A DNA stretch of 64,000 bases, taken from assembly GCA_012931725.1 (NCBI GenBank), contig CM022946.1:54137194-54201193 (forward strand), read 5' to 3'. The stretch is from Litsea cubeba (lineage: Eukaryota; Streptophyta; Magnoliopsida; Laurales; Lauraceae). Every line of letters begins with the position of its first letter. Within the stretch, counting starts at the first letter, position 1. The notes under the pieces were generated by a model. It ran no database searches. It saw only the letters and a program-made list of their open reading frames with translations, and was not told the DNA's origin. Both the position numbers and the translations under genes were made by a program. Below are positions 10,769-22,305 of the stretch, piece after piece.

Positions 10769-13702
10769 TCTCTTTGGTTTTCTTCCAATGTGGGACAAGT
10801 GTTTTTCCTACTTTCCCTCATTCATTTCTTACTCATTTCATTTCAAGTGGGGTAACTTGGGAGACAAATTACTCATTCAATACTCAATGGATTTGTGTAA
10901 TTCCAAGTTCCATGTGTTCACTACACTTTGAACTAATTACTAACCCATTTTTCTAACACAAAACACTTCAAGCTTTCTTCCCTTTTTTTAGTTTTGAGAA
11001 TTCTCCAATTCCGCATATGTGTGTGTTTGTGATTCTAGTATAGAATAACATTGAGGATGTTTGTGTAAAGTCGTAAAAGATGAAACACACATTTTTTCTC
11101 TGCGAAAATACGATTCTGATGGGATACATCAGAAAACAAAATCTAATTTAGTGTTGAAAATCACTATTTCGTTGGTAGTTTTTGCTGCTACCCAAACTGC
11201 GCCAAACATTAATTACCTTATTGTTTCCGCTTCCACAGAATTGTTTGGGCACAAACGCTCCCTTTTAGGATATGTTTATACAAAAAGAGGGTTCCACTCT
11301 TTATAAATTTTCATTACTTCGAGCGAGACGTATCCTGTATTTCTATCCTTGACTAGGAAATAAATATGCTCTCTATTGAGAAGAATCAAGAGAAAAATGT
11401 GTTGCACCAAATTACCGAAAATGGGACTGTACAAAAAACCAGTACAATTCTTTTCTCTACTATATTCCTCTCCATGCACAAACACATTATGGAATTTTTA
11501 GATACCCCCCAAACAAGAATTCTCATATATTTTCTAACCAAATAACCCCTTAGTTTAGAAAATATTCTTATAAAAGAAATCCTGATTAAATGACATGTTA
11601 ATTATATTATATAAAGAAATTAATTCTTTTATAGAATGAGGACCACGGAACATGAATCAAACTGTTGATTCTGCTCCTCATCTTACGCTCCAAATTCCAA
11701 GTCAATTAGTGTATATAAGATGGAGACCATTAGTTTAGACATGTGAGAAAATGTGATTAATTGTATTTGTTCAAATCAGTATTGACTGTAACTCTAACTA
11801 GACTAAAAGTATAATGGACATTTTGAGCGAACAAAAGGTAACGAAAAAAAAATGATGGATTTATTTGGAGAAGACCTAAAGCCAGCTAGTACACTTAAAC
11901 AAGGTGGGGACAATAAAATTTTCCCATCTCCATTTTCGAGCCCAATTGACAATCCTATTTGGATTCAGGACCATGTTTCATCTCCATCTAGGCTTTTTTT
12001 TCCACTTATGTGGGTTGTTTTTCCGTGTGTGCAGACTCTCCCTTTCTTGCGTCCCAGTCCCCTTGGCTAGGGTGTATGTGTGTGTAGGTGTTTTTTGATC
12101 CAGGCTCATTGGTTGGGCCACCCAAGCCGAATCCAGGCCTAGGCCACTTTTGGTCTGTCTTGGATATATAATCTGGGGTCATTTAATATTTGATCGGGGC
12201 ATGGATTAAGTGATGGATAGACTAAAGCGCAACTTGGCTGAAAGGTGCTGCCTTGTAATTTAGTGATTAATTTGTCCTAACAATTGCTAGAAAGCATGAA
12301 CAAATAAAAAAAAAAAAAAAGCCTGGTTTGGCCCTTCCCAAACTGACCCGGCCTAGGTTTGGACATGGCCATGGCTAATAACCTCCACATGAAATTACAA
12401 GTGTCAGCGACCCGGCCGCATGAAGCAACGTGGCATCACATCAAAGGCCTTCCATGCATTTTCATTGACCTGGCCCACTAAAAATCAATGTCCTTTTATT
12501 AGATCAGTTCTCACCAAATGTCCATGTAGGTGGACGAAGGAGGCTTTGTTTTTTTCCTTTTTAGTTTTTAAGCTTTATATCTATGTAGGCCAGCTGATAT
12601 TTAGTGGTGGACAACTGGAGATCTTAGTGGGGAAATCCCATCTTTGATTGGCTTGGACCTGTAACACGTGTGTCATGCTACCACCTCTGTCTGCCATGAT
12701 GTTTTGTTTATTTAAAGCTATAAGTTTTAGACAAGTTAAGGCTAAAGTGGAATTGAAAGGTTGAATGCAATGGTTTAAGAAAGGGTTACCTTGATCATTA
12801 GATTGTAATTTGTCCTCTGTGGTGTTGATGATCTCAGTAGAGTAGAAGATGGATGAACAGTATTTTCTTCTTTTAACCTTATAGCTTAAATCTAATAGAG
12901 GGGCTAGGATGTAATGTAAGATCTCGAGCTAATGATATAAAATGCTCAGGATTCAATCCTGAAGAATTTGCAATCTATATATATAATTACGAAATTTGGG
13001 CACAATCTAAGGAGGTTTAAGATTTGAATACTAGACTAAACAATGGGATTGGTTCATGCAATAAGCTATAGCGAATGTAGCTATCCCACGGGGAAGCTCA
13101 TGGGGCTCGCTTCAATGAATGTTTATCAACAAGGAAATGATAGATGGAAAGATCTTCTTATAAGAAAAGGCTTCACTAGATTATTTTAGCCCTTGATTTA
13201 AGAGCTTATGGGCAAGGGAGAGCCCAAGAAATAAACAAAAAAAAAAAAAAAATTTGACCTCACAATATTATCTTAGTCCTTGATTTAATTAATAGCTTTA
13301 AAGTTTAATGACCTCTTAACTATATATTTATTTTAGATTCAATCCAATAATGAGTGAAGGTTTAATCAGTGTAAAATTAATTTCAATGTTAGACCGTGGG
13401 ATAACAAGATTATCAAAAGATCTGTACTAATTAAAGTTGCACCCAATTAAATAGGCCCTATAGAACTGGACTGCACGTGCTATTTGCTTGTCGGAGAGTA
13501 TTTGCATATATATAACCTCATAACCAGCCCACTTTCTTGAATTTTATGGTCTAGATTGCGGACCACGTGTCATGTCATGTGGGTGGGCCTCAATTCATCC
13601 CTATCCCCAAAAGATGAGGCCCTTTACTAGTATTAGCAGTGTCAAAAGGGATAATCTATTGAAATTATCCCTCGAGAGAATTATCATAGTTTATATATAT
13701 AT
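10769..13702. other. Long AT-rich spacer
   Basis: About 2.9 kb without a recognisable coding region, RNA gene or element boundary. All open frames are under about 80 codons and lack domains. Short poly-A/T tracts (for example 12306-12320 and 13237-13252) are present. Confidence 0.4.
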
Positions 13703-14628
13703 AAAGGATTTTACGGAAAAAATCTCATAATTTGGCCATTCCTCGATAAGGGTCGCCACAGATTGTACACCACAAACTCGGTCTTCCTGCCATTTTTTTA
13801 TACTTTTTTTCACCTAAAAAGATTTGGACGATGCTAGCATAGCTCTTCACGTCTTCTTCTTCCTCATCTCCTTCCCATTTCTCGATAACCCTACTCTATT
13901 TCTCACCCAACCCTACAGGTTTTCCACCGTTCATATAGGTGGGAAAAAAAAGCCACGAATACAACTTTTCCACTATTCATACATAGGTTTTCCACTATTC
14001 ATATCGGTGGCAAAATTACAACTACAGGTTTTTCACTATATTCATATCGGTGGAAAAGCTGCGACCTGCGAATACGGTAAAGCTGTGAATATAGGTTTAC
14101 CCTACTGAGCATCTTTTATCTCTCTCCTTTTCTCATGGATGGGTTCATGGGTTGAGGGTAAGTTGTACATGATAATGTACGAGCATAAGATTGTTATTGG
14201 AACAATTCTTTCATGTTATATATGTCTACCTTTTCTTTCTTTCCCGTCTCTTTCACTTTTCAAGATAAATCTTGAGAATATGAAAAGAAGAAAAAAAGAA
14301 ATTGTATGACGGTGAGTAGTAATCTTTTTATGAAGCATATGATACTGTTTTCTAAGATGATTGGGAAAAAATGGAGTGGGGAGGTAGAGAAATAAGTGGG
14401 AGAAGAGGAAAAAATAAGAGGAAGAAGAAACAAAGGGAGTTCTATGTTTTAAAAAAATCGCGTAGCGTCGCTCCTATCAAACACAAGTAATGCTAGCATC
14501 GCACCCTTCATTATTAAGAAAAAAAAAAAACCGGAAGAGTTCCTGATGGACCTCGTTTATGCTGTATAATCTGCAGGGACCCCTCGCGAGGAATGGCCAA
14601 ATTTCGGGATTTTCCCCATAAAATCCTT
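13703..14628. mobile_element. TIR-type non-autonomous element, family B copy 1
   Basis: The left end aaggattttacggaaaaaatc..atttggccattcctcgataagggtc and the minus strand of the right end (aaggattttatggggaaaatcc..atttggccattcctcgcgaggggtc) form an inverted repeat of roughly 50 bp. The element lies in a TA-rich target. Its interior is shared, in the opposite orientation, with the split copy at 37121-37730 and 54943-55155. It encodes no transposase. The left half holds a tandem motif of the type gttttccactattcatatcggtgg (about 13916-14065). Superfamily is unassigned; a Mutator-like origin is possible. Confidence 0.75.
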
Positions 14629-14652
14629 ATATATATATATATATATATATAA
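14627..14652. repeat. (TA)n microsatellite
   Basis: An uninterrupted TA dinucleotide run at the right edge of the family B element. The left edge also sits in tatatatataa, so the element inserted into or next to a TA-rich site. Confidence 0.8.
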
Positions 14653-17340
14653 TAAGAGAAAGGAGAGATGAAGTTTATCCCTTTATCACACATTTAGCCC
14701 TCTCCCCTGTTGCATACTTGCATCACCCCAAGTGAGTGGAGACAGAAACTTATATATGTTTTCTTACAAAAGCCCAAGAAAGAGTATTTAAGGAGATCTG
14801 AGCCTTCATTGTTGGGCCATAAGATAAGGGTGTCCCTAGCTTCAACTTATGCGGATTGAAGTTCAGTTGGAGAACTCATGAGCCGAACTCGTCTCATCCA
14901 ACTCGAAAATATTGACTCAGGGGTTATGATTCTCACCAAATATTTTTAATAATAATATTTAAAAATAGACTAAATACTTATAAAATTTAGATATACATGT
15001 ATTAATAATAATAGATTCAAATTAGTAAATTTATTGCATTCCAATCAATCATTCTTAAATTGCTAATTCCAAACTTCAATCAAGTTCACACTACATTTGA
15101 CTCGGTCTTTCATCAAAATATGATGACTCGATAGAGTCTAGAGTCAACTCGCCGAATTTTTTAACCTTGGATTGATCCAAAAATAATTTAAATTCTGCGA
15201 TTTCTTTTTTTATTTTCAATGGCTGTAAGTTTTCTCATATTTTAAAATTCTCAATCCACTTAAACCCAACCACATTTCATCATTCCTACTGTCTTTTAGC
15301 CATATACCAAACGGCTATGTTCGCGACTTGGGCTACAAGAGAGAGTCAAAGCACAAAAAAAAAGCCATGGAAGCCGTACCAAACTAAGAGCTCATAAAAA
15401 ACGATTAGGCCGTTGTTGAATAATAAAGCTTTTGAAATCCTTTCCTCAACAGTTAGTTAAAGAGAATCCTTGTAGGGAATCTGCAATAACGATAGTCTTA
15501 CATTCGAGTACATGACCATTTTCCTTAGTTTGTACTCGACGCCTTTGTCTAATGTGTTTGGCTTATGCATGCTAAGATACTCAACGCCTTTCCAAGAGAA
15601 AAGAGAGAAGTTTTTTGTATTGACATTATTTGACAAACATATAATAAAAAGATTGTTTGAACTCTAACCAAAGTCTGTATTGAAACATGACAAACATTAT
15701 AGGACAGCTCTAATCAAGGTTGTATTGGCATTTGACAAAGATTGTAGGACAGTTGTTATCAGGGTTGTTGGAGTGCCCGGCCACATGACATGATACATTA
15801 GTAGAATATCCAAGTGAAAAGTATATTTAATCATGCGATATACTTTTTCTGTGTGGGATACATTTGACTCTAGTTGTTGAGAATTCATTAAAATTTCAGC
15901 CATGAAAAAGCAAACAATATTAAAAGTTGGATGCATGTATGTTTGGGACTTTGGGTATAGTTCTGTTTTCTTTTGAGAAAAATTGGGCATATTAGTCGTG
16001 CTATAGATCCGTTTGGGCCAGGTACAATGTATCCCTCGCGCTTGTAAATGAACTGCATGTTGGAAGAGTTAGGACTTAGGAGGCCTTTGTTTGGAGGGAT
16101 TTTTAAGGGAATTTCATGTGTTAGAAATATTTGAAAATAATGACAGATGCCGTCCATAGAGTATTCAAAAGTCCTTGTTTGATTGGTGGAACTCAAAAGA
16201 TCTAACTTATGTTTTACTTTTGGACTTTTTGGAATCCTCTAAATTTTAACTTCAAGGCACATTTTCTATAGTGTCGGCAGAAAATCGGTTCCGCAGGTTT
16301 TTCCTCTTTTGCAGAAAATCTTTTTCAACACCCCCAAAAAGAAAAGGAGAAAAAAAAGATATTGGAAGTGCCTTTTTGCAGAATCATGAAAATTTTAGCT
16401 CCTTTTCACTCTTATCCTTGCAAAAAAGTAGTCACACCAAATGTGAAAAAAAATCCCTACCGAAAATCGGCAAACTTTTCCTCATTTTTTTTTGCTGATA
16501 TGTGGCTGCCAGAACGTGCCCTAAATGTTGGGTTTTATTTGTGCTTAAGCATTTGGAAGTTTGTAATTCTCTTCAACATGATTTCTCTGATCCCAACAGG
16601 CAAACAAGCCCAATTCCAACTTATACTTCATCGTAGGCAGTCAATTATCAATTTCAAGAACTACATCACATCCCCCAAGAGGTAATTATTAAGGATATAT
16701 TTTACATTGAAACTCTTGTACCTTAAAGGGATCATAAAACAAGAAAAGCCATTGCTTTAGGTCCCAAAAAAAATTAGGCCCCAAAAAGAAGCTACTGGCA
16801 TCTTTTTTCCAATTCCAAAAAATAAGAGCTTAATTAAAACAGCTGACATCTTTTCAAATTCTAAAAGAAGCAACTGCCATGCTTATGTTTCTCCCCAAAA
16901 AATAAGGTCTCGTAATTAGTAGTTGGTAGCCAGTTTCAACGAAAAATGGACTCCCATCAAACGTATCATTTACCGGTTTATGCCTCTTCCTCTTCCTAAT
17001 CCTATGAAACGAATTTTTCTCTTCGTCAACACCCACCCTCTATTACCAAAAAAATAAAAAACTATACCAGTGCAATTATGCATCCTATCGTCGCAACTCT
17101 CGGTTCCATTGTTTCTAGTGCAAGAGTTTTTTATTAGTTGGTACGTCTCCAAATCTCTCAATCTAATCTGTAAATCTTGCTATTATTTAGATCTGCATTA
17201 ACGTTTCTCTGTCTCACAATTTCTTGCTTGATTTTTTTGATTTCGACTTCTCCTCTCTGCTATGCTGTTTGTTTGTAGTACTATCTTGTAATTTGACGAC
17301 GAAGATGGAAGTTGTAGCTTTGTGTATGGAGCTTAATGAT
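14653..17340. other. Spacer, no supportable gene
   Basis: About 2.7 kb of mostly AT-rich unique sequence. Short frames on both strands (for example 16271-16685 plus, 15697-16196 minus) are low-complexity and domain-free. No RNA gene is seen. Confidence 0.4.
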
Positions 17341-17558
17341 TGTAGGTGCAGAAAATAATGACCCACAATAAGGAGGTGCCTTAGAGGACTTATCCGATGA
17401 TGATGATGACTGGGTGCCGTCCGAAAGCCTGAAAGGGAAGAGCAAACGGTCAGAGGACCCTGGCCTGGGCGGCGCAAGGCTCTCCGATGCCAAAGTCAGT
17501 GAATGAACTGGAACAATGGAAGGAGAGGAAGAAGAGAGATAGAGTAACGGCTCTGTGT
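17341..17558 (-). mobile_element. Solo/truncated LTR fragment of the Tat gypsy family
   Basis: On the minus strand this matches the last part of the 5' LTR of the gypsy element at 55168-56110, from gagccgttactctgtc through to ctgcacctaca (corresponding to about 55879-56110). The LTR 3' end is intact at 17341, but the primer-binding site does not follow; the flank is atcattaagc. The other side stops abruptly at about 17558 against the palindromic cluster. It is therefore a solo-LTR or end remnant, truncated by the neighbouring repeat. Confidence 0.8.
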
Positions 17559-17576
17559 CTGAAATTGTGCGTTTGT

Positions 17577-17745
17577 CCCACATCGAGTGTGAGGGCCTCC
17601 CACCCTTGGTATATTAGCCTGAGCGTAACCTAAGGATGTACCACTACACAGTGTAGTGGTACATCCTTAGGTTACGCGTGGTACATCCTTAGGTTACGCT
17701 CAGGCTAATATACCAAGGGTGGGAGGCCCTCACACTCGATGTGGG
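17577..17745. repeat. Near-perfect palindrome
   Basis: The left arm 17577-17649 (cccacatcgagtgtgagggc..gtaccactacac) is the reverse complement of the right arm 17650-17745 with almost no spacer. The right arm has an extra 22-23 bp because the block gtggtacatccttaggttac is present twice. Such an arrangement can extrude as a cruciform. Confidence 0.85.
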
Positions 17746-17746
17746 A

Positions 17747-18334
17747 GTATCCTGAACCGTGCGGGGCTCACCGGCGATAGGCGGAGCCCAGGGCCCCGCG
17801 CCTATTGTGTACACTCGGGCTGTAACCTTGTGGCTGTAACCCTAGCTCAAGTGGTACCAGAGTTGCTTATTCAAGTCTTGGGTTCGACTCTGGGGAGGCC
17901 CCTGGGATGCATAATTGTCACCAAGCAATTCTCCCGGGACAAACGCACAAGGGTTACAGCCACAAGGTTACAGCCCGAGTGTACACAATAGGCGCGGGGC
18001 CCTGGGCTCCGCCTATCCCCTGTAGAGGGTCCAGCTAAGGGCGGGCACCGCACGCGAGGCAAGCTCAAGTGGTACCAGAGTTGCTTATTCAAGTCTCTTA
18101 AGTAAGAGGTCTTGGGTTCGACTCTGGGGAGGCCCCTGGGATGCATAATTGTCACCAAGCAATTCTCCCGGGACAAACGCACAAGGGTTACAGCCACAAG
18201 GTTACAGCCCGAGTGTACACAATAGGCGCGGGGCCCTGGGCTCCGCCTATCCCCTGTAGAGGGTCCAGCTAAGGGCGGGCACCGCACGCGAGGCAACCCC
18301 TCCACGCCGGTGAGCCCCGCACGGTTCAGGATAC
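17747..18334. repeat. Foldback cluster with two tRNA-like repeats
   Basis: The outer arms 17747-17776 (gtatcctgaaccgtgcgggg..) and 18305-18334 are exact 30-bp inverted repeats. Inside are two direct repeats, 17844-18061 (218 bp) and 18062-18296 (235 bp). Each begins with an A-box-like agctcaagtggtaccagag and contains a B-box-like gggttcgactctggg, as in tRNA-derived SINEs. The first copy lacks about 17 bp (cttaagtaagaggtct-type) present in the second. The block 17779-17843 is also repeated in inverted orientation at about 17950-18015 and 18184-18255. The minus strand begins tgtaggagggtatcctgaac, which could be an LTR/TRIM-like end. I cannot place it in a named family. Confidence 0.7.
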
Positions 18335-18647
18335 CCTCCTACAATGATAATGGGATAGACTATGGTTTGTGGTTTCTTGCCTTCTTTCATATTATCAGTC
18401 ACAAATGAACACGTCTGAGTAATTTCTTGTATTCAATATTATTAGTAAAGCTCATTAAGCTAAAACCCCAGATCGTTGGGATGAGGCTACGATGGGGATG
18501 ATGTTGATTATGACTATAATCTATATCTAGCTATATCTATTACATCGCTTGATTCAATATTGTTGAGAACTTTGAATCTAGGTCCCTTTAATATCTAAGA
18601 TTGTTTCCAAAAGTCGAGACTTCATTGAATATATGAGTTGATTTATA
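18335..18647. other. Short spacer
   Basis: Unique AT-rich sequence between the foldback cluster and the CACTA element; nothing seen. Confidence 0.4.
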
Positions 18648-18659
18648 CACTACAAGAAA

Positions 18660-19740
18660 ATGAACTTTTGGTGACGAAATATTTTCGTCGCCAAAAGTGT
18701 ATTTCCGTCGGTAATAACATTTACCGACGAAATTTTTTTCGTCGGCAAGACGTCGGTAAGATACCGTCAGCAATCCATTTTATCGACGAAATTATTTTTC
18801 GTCGGCAAAACAAAATTTTTTACCGACGTTAATTTTACTTTTACCGACGTTTTTTTTTCGTCGCCCAAAATATTTTATTTTATTTTTAATTTTTCATATT
18901 TAATTTTACCGACGTTTTTATTTCGTCGGGAAAATAATTGTATTTTCTTTTGATTTTTAATATTTAATTTTACCGACGTTTTTTTTCGTCGCCCAAAATA
19001 TTTTATTTTATTTTTAATTTTTCATATTTAATTTTACCGACGTTTTTATTTCGTCGGGAAAATAATTGTATTTTCTTTTGATTTTTAATATTTAATTTTA
19101 CCGACGTTTTTTTTCGTCGCCCAAAATATTTTATTTTATTTTTAATTTTTCATATTTAATTTTACCGACGTTTTTATTTCGTCGGGAAAATAATTGTATT
19201 TTCTTTTGATTTTTAATATTTAATTTTACCGACGTCTTTTTTCGTCGCCCAAAATATTTTATTTTTTTTAATTTTTTATATTTAATTTTTCCGACGTATT
19301 TTTTTCGTCGGTAAAATAATTTTATTTTCTTTTCATTTTTAATATTTAATTTTGCCGACGTTTTTATTTCGTCGGCCAAATAATTTTTTTTTCTTTTCAT
19401 TTTTCATTTTTAACTTTAGCGACGTTTTTTTTTTCGTCGGTCAAAATAATTTTATTTTTTCATTTTTCATTTTTAATTTCGCCGACGTTTTTATTTCGTC
19501 GTAAAAACCATTTTTAATTTTTATATTTTACATTTGCCGACGAAATGTTTCGTCGGGAAATGTATTTTTTATTTTTTAAAGTTTTTAACTTTGCCGACGA
19601 TCTTTTTCGTCGGTAAAATCATTTTAGATTTAATTTTTTATTTTTTTATTTCGCCGACGATTTTATTCGTCGCTAAAATAATTTTTAATTCTTTAATTTC
19701 TTTTTTGAATATTGCCGACGAAAATTTTCGTCGGCAAAGG
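18660..19740. repeat. Left subterminal repeat array of the CACTA element
   Basis: Inverted pairs of accgacg and cgtcggt, usually 6-10 T or A apart, recur throughout. A longer unit of about 128 bp (from ccgacgtttttttt-cgtcgccc to the next copy) is repeated at about 18844, 18973, 19101 and 19229. In known En/Spm systems subterminal motifs bind TnpA; that role is inferred here. Confidence 0.85.
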
Positions 19741-20220
19741 TCTTTTATTTTTTTTTTAATTTTACTTATATTTGCATTATTATTTTTCTATAAACCTGTA
19801 TAAAAAATAAACCTGTTCATATACCTATATTCAACATAAAAAATGCAATGAAATAAAACATTACTAAATAAACAAATCTCCATTTTTCAATTGTTTCATT
19901 CATCTCATTAAACAAATATTACAATCAATAATGATACCGTCTCATACAAATGTCCAACATACATATATATACAAATAAACCGAAAAAAAGTCCTACACTC
20001 CCACAAGTAAGCAACCGACCCCAAAGCGTCTATCAATCTGCAATGACAAAAAATAACATTAAATTCTTTTCAATGAATTAAATTATAAATAAAACATAAA
20101 CATATAACAAATGTCCAACATACATTAGGTACAAATAAATATATATACAAAAGGGTCTAACAGCCGGTTTCAGGCTGGGTGTTGTTGGATCAAAATTAGA
20201 ACCAAATCCAATTCCTCATC
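19741..20220. other. CACTA interior, AT-rich, no gene
   Basis: No domain-bearing frame is visible between the left array and the captured PPR fragment. Confidence 0.4.
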
Positions 20221-20688
20221 AATCGTATAACCTTACTTGCTGTGCTGACTGCTTGTAGCCATGCAGGACTTGTAGAGGAGGGAAGGGAGTTATTTAAGTC
20301 TATGAAAGAGAACTATGGGTTAGAGACTGATATGGAGCATTATGCTTGCATAGTTGATCTGTTAGGTCGAGGTGGTCTCCTATCTGAGGCGTATGAACTG
20401 GTAAAAAGTACGGCTAAGGGTGCTCGCTCTAGTGTTGGCTTATGGAGCAGCTTATTGAGTGCTTGCAGAGTTCATGGTGACTTGGGGATTGGAGAAGAAG
20501 TTGCCAGGCGCCTTTTCCAGCTGGAACCGGAAAATGCAGCAAATTTTTTGACCCTCGCTAACATCTATATTGACGCAGGTCGGAGAGACGATGCAAATGA
20601 AGTTTTGAGGTTATTGAGAGAGAGAGGCTTGACAAGGAACCCAGGTTGCAGTTGGGTTGAGCAAAGCATTCCTAGTATTCTTGAATAA
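20221..20688 (+). pseudogene. PPR (PLS class, E-type) C-terminal fragment captured by CACTA
   Basis: The frame runs from about 20221 to a TAA at 20686-20688. It encodes the end of an organelle-type pentatricopeptide repeat protein: LAVLTACSHAGLVEEGRELF, then HYACIVDLLGRGG, LWSSLLSACRVHGD and the E-motif region NPGCSWVEQ. Intact PLS-class proteins have several hundred residues of repeats upstream and act in organellar RNA editing; only about 155 residues remain and no start codon or transit peptide is present. Homology begins abruptly inside the CACTA element. The frame itself is still open, so capture may be recent. Confidence 0.85.
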
Positions 20689-22032
20689 GGTGTATTGAGA
20701 TGGTATCTAGAAAAATATACACTGTAAGCTTTTACATTAAGAAGTCATTCGTTTGGATGCAGAGAAAACGAGTGGAGAAAACAAGTGAAGAGGGGTGGAG
20801 AAAGTGTCCATCTGTTGTCTCTACATCTGCACACTGAAAGAGAAATGAAAACTGATGCGACTATGTTCTTGAGCAAGAGAGATATATACCAATGTGGCAC
20901 TGGCTTTGTGATACTATCAACTGGCAGAATAGCCAGCATGGATGTGTGATGCTGCAAGGCAGCTGTCGTTTTACTGATTAAATTAAGAGAAGAAATGCAC
21001 AGAAATCTCTGCATGTACAACTCAAGGGTAAACAAGTCTTGTATAGATAGAGCAATTAATTAAGCTAATTTGATGAACTTACTTTTATGTGTTGTCCAAA
21101 TTATGGTCTCAGTCATGGTGAAAATTAAATACAAAGCCATGATCTAGAATATTAAGTGCATGGAATTCATGCATAACTTCTTATCAATATGAGTCTCAAA
21201 ATTGCTGTATGCATTATCTATGGTTACATATATTCCTATGATGGAATCCTATTTTGTCACTCCGCAAACTATAATTATTCATGAAAACAGGTCTGATATC
21301 TTGGAACACCTTTGGAATCATGCAGGTTTAGTGGCACATACAAGCAAATTTTTATATTTACACACACATACGTACGTATTACATAACAAGACATGAAATT
21401 AATTATTGAAATGCATGCAACTATCTGAACTAGTCAGAGGTCATGAGATAAGTAAACCCACATGCCCAACACCCACCTCATTCTATATAAAATATAATAA
21501 CAACCATGGACGAATTGCTCAAAATAAATTGAGCAAACATCTGACATGTTATAAATGTTCAACATCTAGCAAATTATAAATGGTACTTGATATATACAAA
21601 TTGTTCATTCGCAGACGTAAACACCAAACAAAAAACCAACAAAATTAAGCAATTAACTGAATGTACAAAACTGCATTAACATGTTGAACTTGAACCATTC
21701 CAAGCAAAACCTATACAAACAGCCAAACACGACATTCTCAAAGTTCATGAAATCCTCCAAACAGAAGAACACTACAAATACTTGGGGAGTTCATGAAACC
21801 CCAAATAAAGAATACTGGGCAAGTTGGTGATCCTCTTACTCTCGTTAGTGCGGTTCATAAAAGCAGTCACATGTAGGAGACTTTACCGTCAAAGTTGTAA
21901 CCCACGGTTCACATGCTAACAAACCAAGATTAGATTACCCCCTCGTGTATGCTGTCTTGTCATCATCGTCAACTCTGTCGTTACTGTGGTAGCCATATTT
22001 AAAGAGCATCAGAGATCAGATCATCACTGGTA
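20689..22032. other. CACTA interior, spacer
   Basis: No recognisable coding region. The first few hundred bases may be the captured 3' flank of the PPR gene, and the last part (about 21900-22032) the captured upstream region of the P450 fragment; both are inferences from adjacency. Confidence 0.35.
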
Positions 22033-22305
22033 ATGGAAGAACACCCAAAAACCCAAACAACCCAAAGACCTTTGAGACTTGAGAGAGATCAAATGGACCA
22101 TTTGTGGGTCGTTTGTGTGATTACTACAATGGTGCTTCTGGCACCAATTATAATTCTCTGCAGAAAGAGGAGACTCAGAACCAAAGCAGGAAACAGAACA
22201 CACCTTCCCCTGGGGACTCTCGGATGGCCTTTTATTGGAGAAACTCTCGAATTCATCTCCTGCGCCTACACTGCCCGCCCTGAAAGTTTTATGGACAAGA
22301 GACGA
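22033..22305 (+). pseudogene. First exon of a CYP90-type cytochrome P450, captured by CACTA
   Basis: The frame begins at ATG 22033 (an in-frame ATG at 22093 is an alternative start). It has a hydrophobic membrane anchor (DHLWVVCVITTMVLLAPIII) followed by a basic stretch and the P450 N-terminal motif LPLGTLGWPFIGETLEF. The run ISCAYTARPESFMDKRR is characteristic of the CYP90C/CYP90D group of brassinosteroid C-23 hydroxylases. Sequence agreement ends at AGACGA/GTAAAG (donor GT at 22306), so it looks like exon 1 with its splice donor. No further exon, oxygen-binding helix or haem-binding cysteine is found in the window, so the piece cannot make an enzyme. The exact subfamily is inferred from motif recall. 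Confidence 0.8.

Noticed and set aside
17844..18131. tRNA gene candidates
   Set aside because: A- and B-box-like sequences are present but no cloverleaf with acceptor stem can be formed; more consistent with SINE-type repeats.
17719..18305. Open frames on both strands (90 and 144 codons) through the foldback cluster
   Set aside because: They contain the same peptide twice because of the duplication and lie on inverted copies; no domain.
18660..19740. Regularly spaced short repeats that could suggest a CRISPR-like array
   Set aside because: Units are inverted pairs inside CACTA ends, spacers are AT-rich and similar to each other, and the genome is a plant.
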